From Streptomyces paradoxus (GTDB taxonomy: Bacteria; Actinomycetota; Actinomycetes; Streptomycetales; Streptomycetaceae): a stretch of 38,741 nt of DNA. Below are positions 37,832 to 38,741 of the stretch, piece after piece. Position 1 is the first letter of the stretch. Every line of letters starts with the position of its first letter. The notes under the pieces were generated by a model, which was not told the origin of the DNA, did not search any database, and was given only the letters and a program-made list of their open reading frames with translations. Made by a program: the position numbers and the translations under genes. The stretch is from assembly GCF_014202475.1 (NCBI RefSeq), contig NZ_JACHGV010000023.1, positions 1 to 38,741 on the forward strand. The letters run 5' to 3'.

Positions 37832-38741
37832 TGGTGGGTCGTGGTGAGCTGACGGATGCGGCGTGGGAGCGAATAGCGCCGCTGTTGCCGGGTGTTGACG
37901 GGCGGGGTCGTCCGTGGCGGGATCACCGGCAGGTGATCAACGGGGTGTTGTGGCGGTTGCGGACGGGTGCTCCATGGCGTGACCTGCCAGAGCGCTTCGG
38001 GCCGTGGCAGACGGTCTATGAGCGGTTCGCCCGCTGGGAGGCGGACGGGACCTGGGCCCGCCTGCTCGAAGAGGTCCAGGTCCGCGACGACTCCGTCGGG
38101 GCCGTGGAATGGACGGTCTCGGTCGACTCCACGATCAACCGGGCCCACCAGCACGCCGCCGGCGCCCGCAAAAAAGGGCGTCGACGGGGGACGAACTGGA
38201 AGATCCGGAACGCACGGCGGCTGGTCAGGCGCTCGGCCGGTCCCGCGGCGGGCTCACCACCAAGGTCCACCTCGCCTGCGACGGCCGAGGCCTGCCCCTG
38301 GCCGTCCTCATCACACCCGGCAACGTCAACGACTCCACCGCCTTCGACGCGGTCCTGGACGCGGTGAAAGTGCCCCGGACCGGCGTCGGGCGGCCGCGTC
38401 GCAGACCCGACGCGGTCATCGCCGACAAGGCGTATTCATCACGGGCGATCCGCCAGACGCTGCGGCGCCGGGGCATCCGGGCGGTGATCCCAGAGAGGGC
38501 TGATCAGAAGGCCAACCGGATGCGGCGCGGCCGGGCCGGCGGCAGACCAACGGCCTTCGACCGTGAGCTCTACAAGGCCCGCAACGTTGTCGAACGCTGC
38601 TTCAACCGGCTCAAGCAGTTCCGGGCCATCGCGACCCGCTTCGACAAACTCGCCACCCGCTACCGGGCTGGACTCCACCTCGCAGCACTCATCCTCTGGC
38701 TCCGCGAACCCGCCCAAGATCGTTTGTCAGACAGTGCCTAG
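37831..38741 (+). CDS. IS5-family transposase made by -1 frameshifting
   Basis: The first frame starts at GTG 37831: GRGELTDAAWERIAPLLP, NGVLWRLRTGAPWRDLPERF and VSVDSTINRAHQHAAGARKK with the first catalytic Asp in V-D-S-T. At the A6G run (38170-38176) a -1 shift leads into the second frame: ALGRSRGGLTTKVHLACDGR, LITPGNVNDST, VIADKAYSS (second Asp), and ARNVVERCFNRLKQFRAIAT (Glu). Together they give a full DDE transposase of about 303 residues. Without the shift the first frame stops at 38367. The stop TAG (38739-38741) consists of the target TA and the following G. Confidence 0.87.
38170..38176 (+). other. Probable programmed -1 frameshift site (A6G)
   Basis: The zero frame reads CGC AAA AAA GGG; slipping back one base on AAA gives AGG GCG, which opens the second transposase frame. 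Runs of A6G are known slippery sites in IS elements. The two frames join without gap or overlap of conserved motifs. Confidence 0.75.
38715..38738 (-). repeat. Right terminal inverted repeat of the IS5 element
   Basis: Read on the minus strand it has CTGTCTGA and GATCTTG in the same order as the left end. It overlaps the last codons of the transposase. Confidence 0.8.

Larger units (their letters stand above)
37808..38738 (+). mobile_element. Complete IS5-family (IS427-type) insertion sequence
   Basis: The 931-bp element has terminal inverted repeats (24 bp, 19 matching: both contain CTGTCTGA and end GATCTTG) and a TA on both sides (37806-37807, 38739-38740), each within CTAG. It encodes one transposase made from two frames. 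It has inserted into a TnpC-like gene. It looks complete and recently inserted. Confidence 0.85.

Noticed and set aside
1..38741. CRISPR arrays, tRNA and rRNA genes
   Set aside because: No regularly spaced direct repeats and no cloverleaf-like or rRNA-like segments were noticed on reading.

Overview
The DNA is very GC-rich with strong third-position G/C bias, GTG and TTG starts, and gene families typical of Streptomyces (DUF6082, lactococcin 972-like peptides, paired Ku proteins, IS630/IS5 elements). I read it as a Streptomyces or close actinomycete accessory region, possibly a chromosome arm or large plasmid. Remnants and insertion sequences are frequent. No rRNA, tRNA or CRISPR array was seen.

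Layout. (1) 1-8031: small accessory genes: a secreted lactococcin 972-like peptide with a terminator and a DUF6518-like membrane protein downstream, a DUF6082-like membrane protein, two uncharacterised minus-strand genes, a DUF3592-like membrane protein, a secreted HNH nuclease, and two transposase or gene remnants. (2) 8042-13434: a minus-strand non-homologous end-joining group (ku, ATP-dependent DNA ligase, small Cys-rich protein, second ku), interrupted exactly at the Cys-rich gene's stop codon by a 1967-bp IS630-type element that carries an extra gene. (3) 13519-14942: a palindrome, an SOS-box-like site and a decayed dnaE2 fragment. (4) 14943-27919: a RiPP (ribosomally made, modified peptide) gene cluster. 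(5) 28208-29881: one badly decayed gene. (6) 30019-36039: a four-gene Tn554-like transposition module (three tyrosine recombinases plus a TnpC-like protein). (7) 36316-38741: a two-gene, lower-GC module whose first product looks ADP-ribosyltransferase-like, the tail of a second TnpC-like gene, and a complete IS5/IS427-type element that uses an A6G frameshift.

The RiPP cluster is the most interesting part. Ten minus-strand genes, nearly all overlapping by 4-8 bases or separated by under 35 bases, encode in transcription order: large metallo-beta-lactamase-fold protein, JmjC-type oxygenase, second large MBL-fold protein, LanB-type dehydratase glutamylation domain, SpaB_C-type elimination domain, YcaO, TfuA, luciferase-like flavin monooxygenase, DUF6445 oxygenase-like protein, and a second JmjC/cupin oxygenase. 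A small gene with a Nif11-like leader converges on the operon end and is the best precursor candidate. YcaO/TfuA predicts backbone thioamidation, LanB/SpaB_C predicts Ser/Thr dehydration, and three 2-oxoglutarate-type oxygenases plus a flavoenzyme predict several oxidations. I do not know a characterised RiPP class with this combination.

The recombinase genes point toward the RiPP cluster. Tn554-type elements carry cargo downstream of tnpC, so the cluster could be cargo of this element. The element ends were not resolved.
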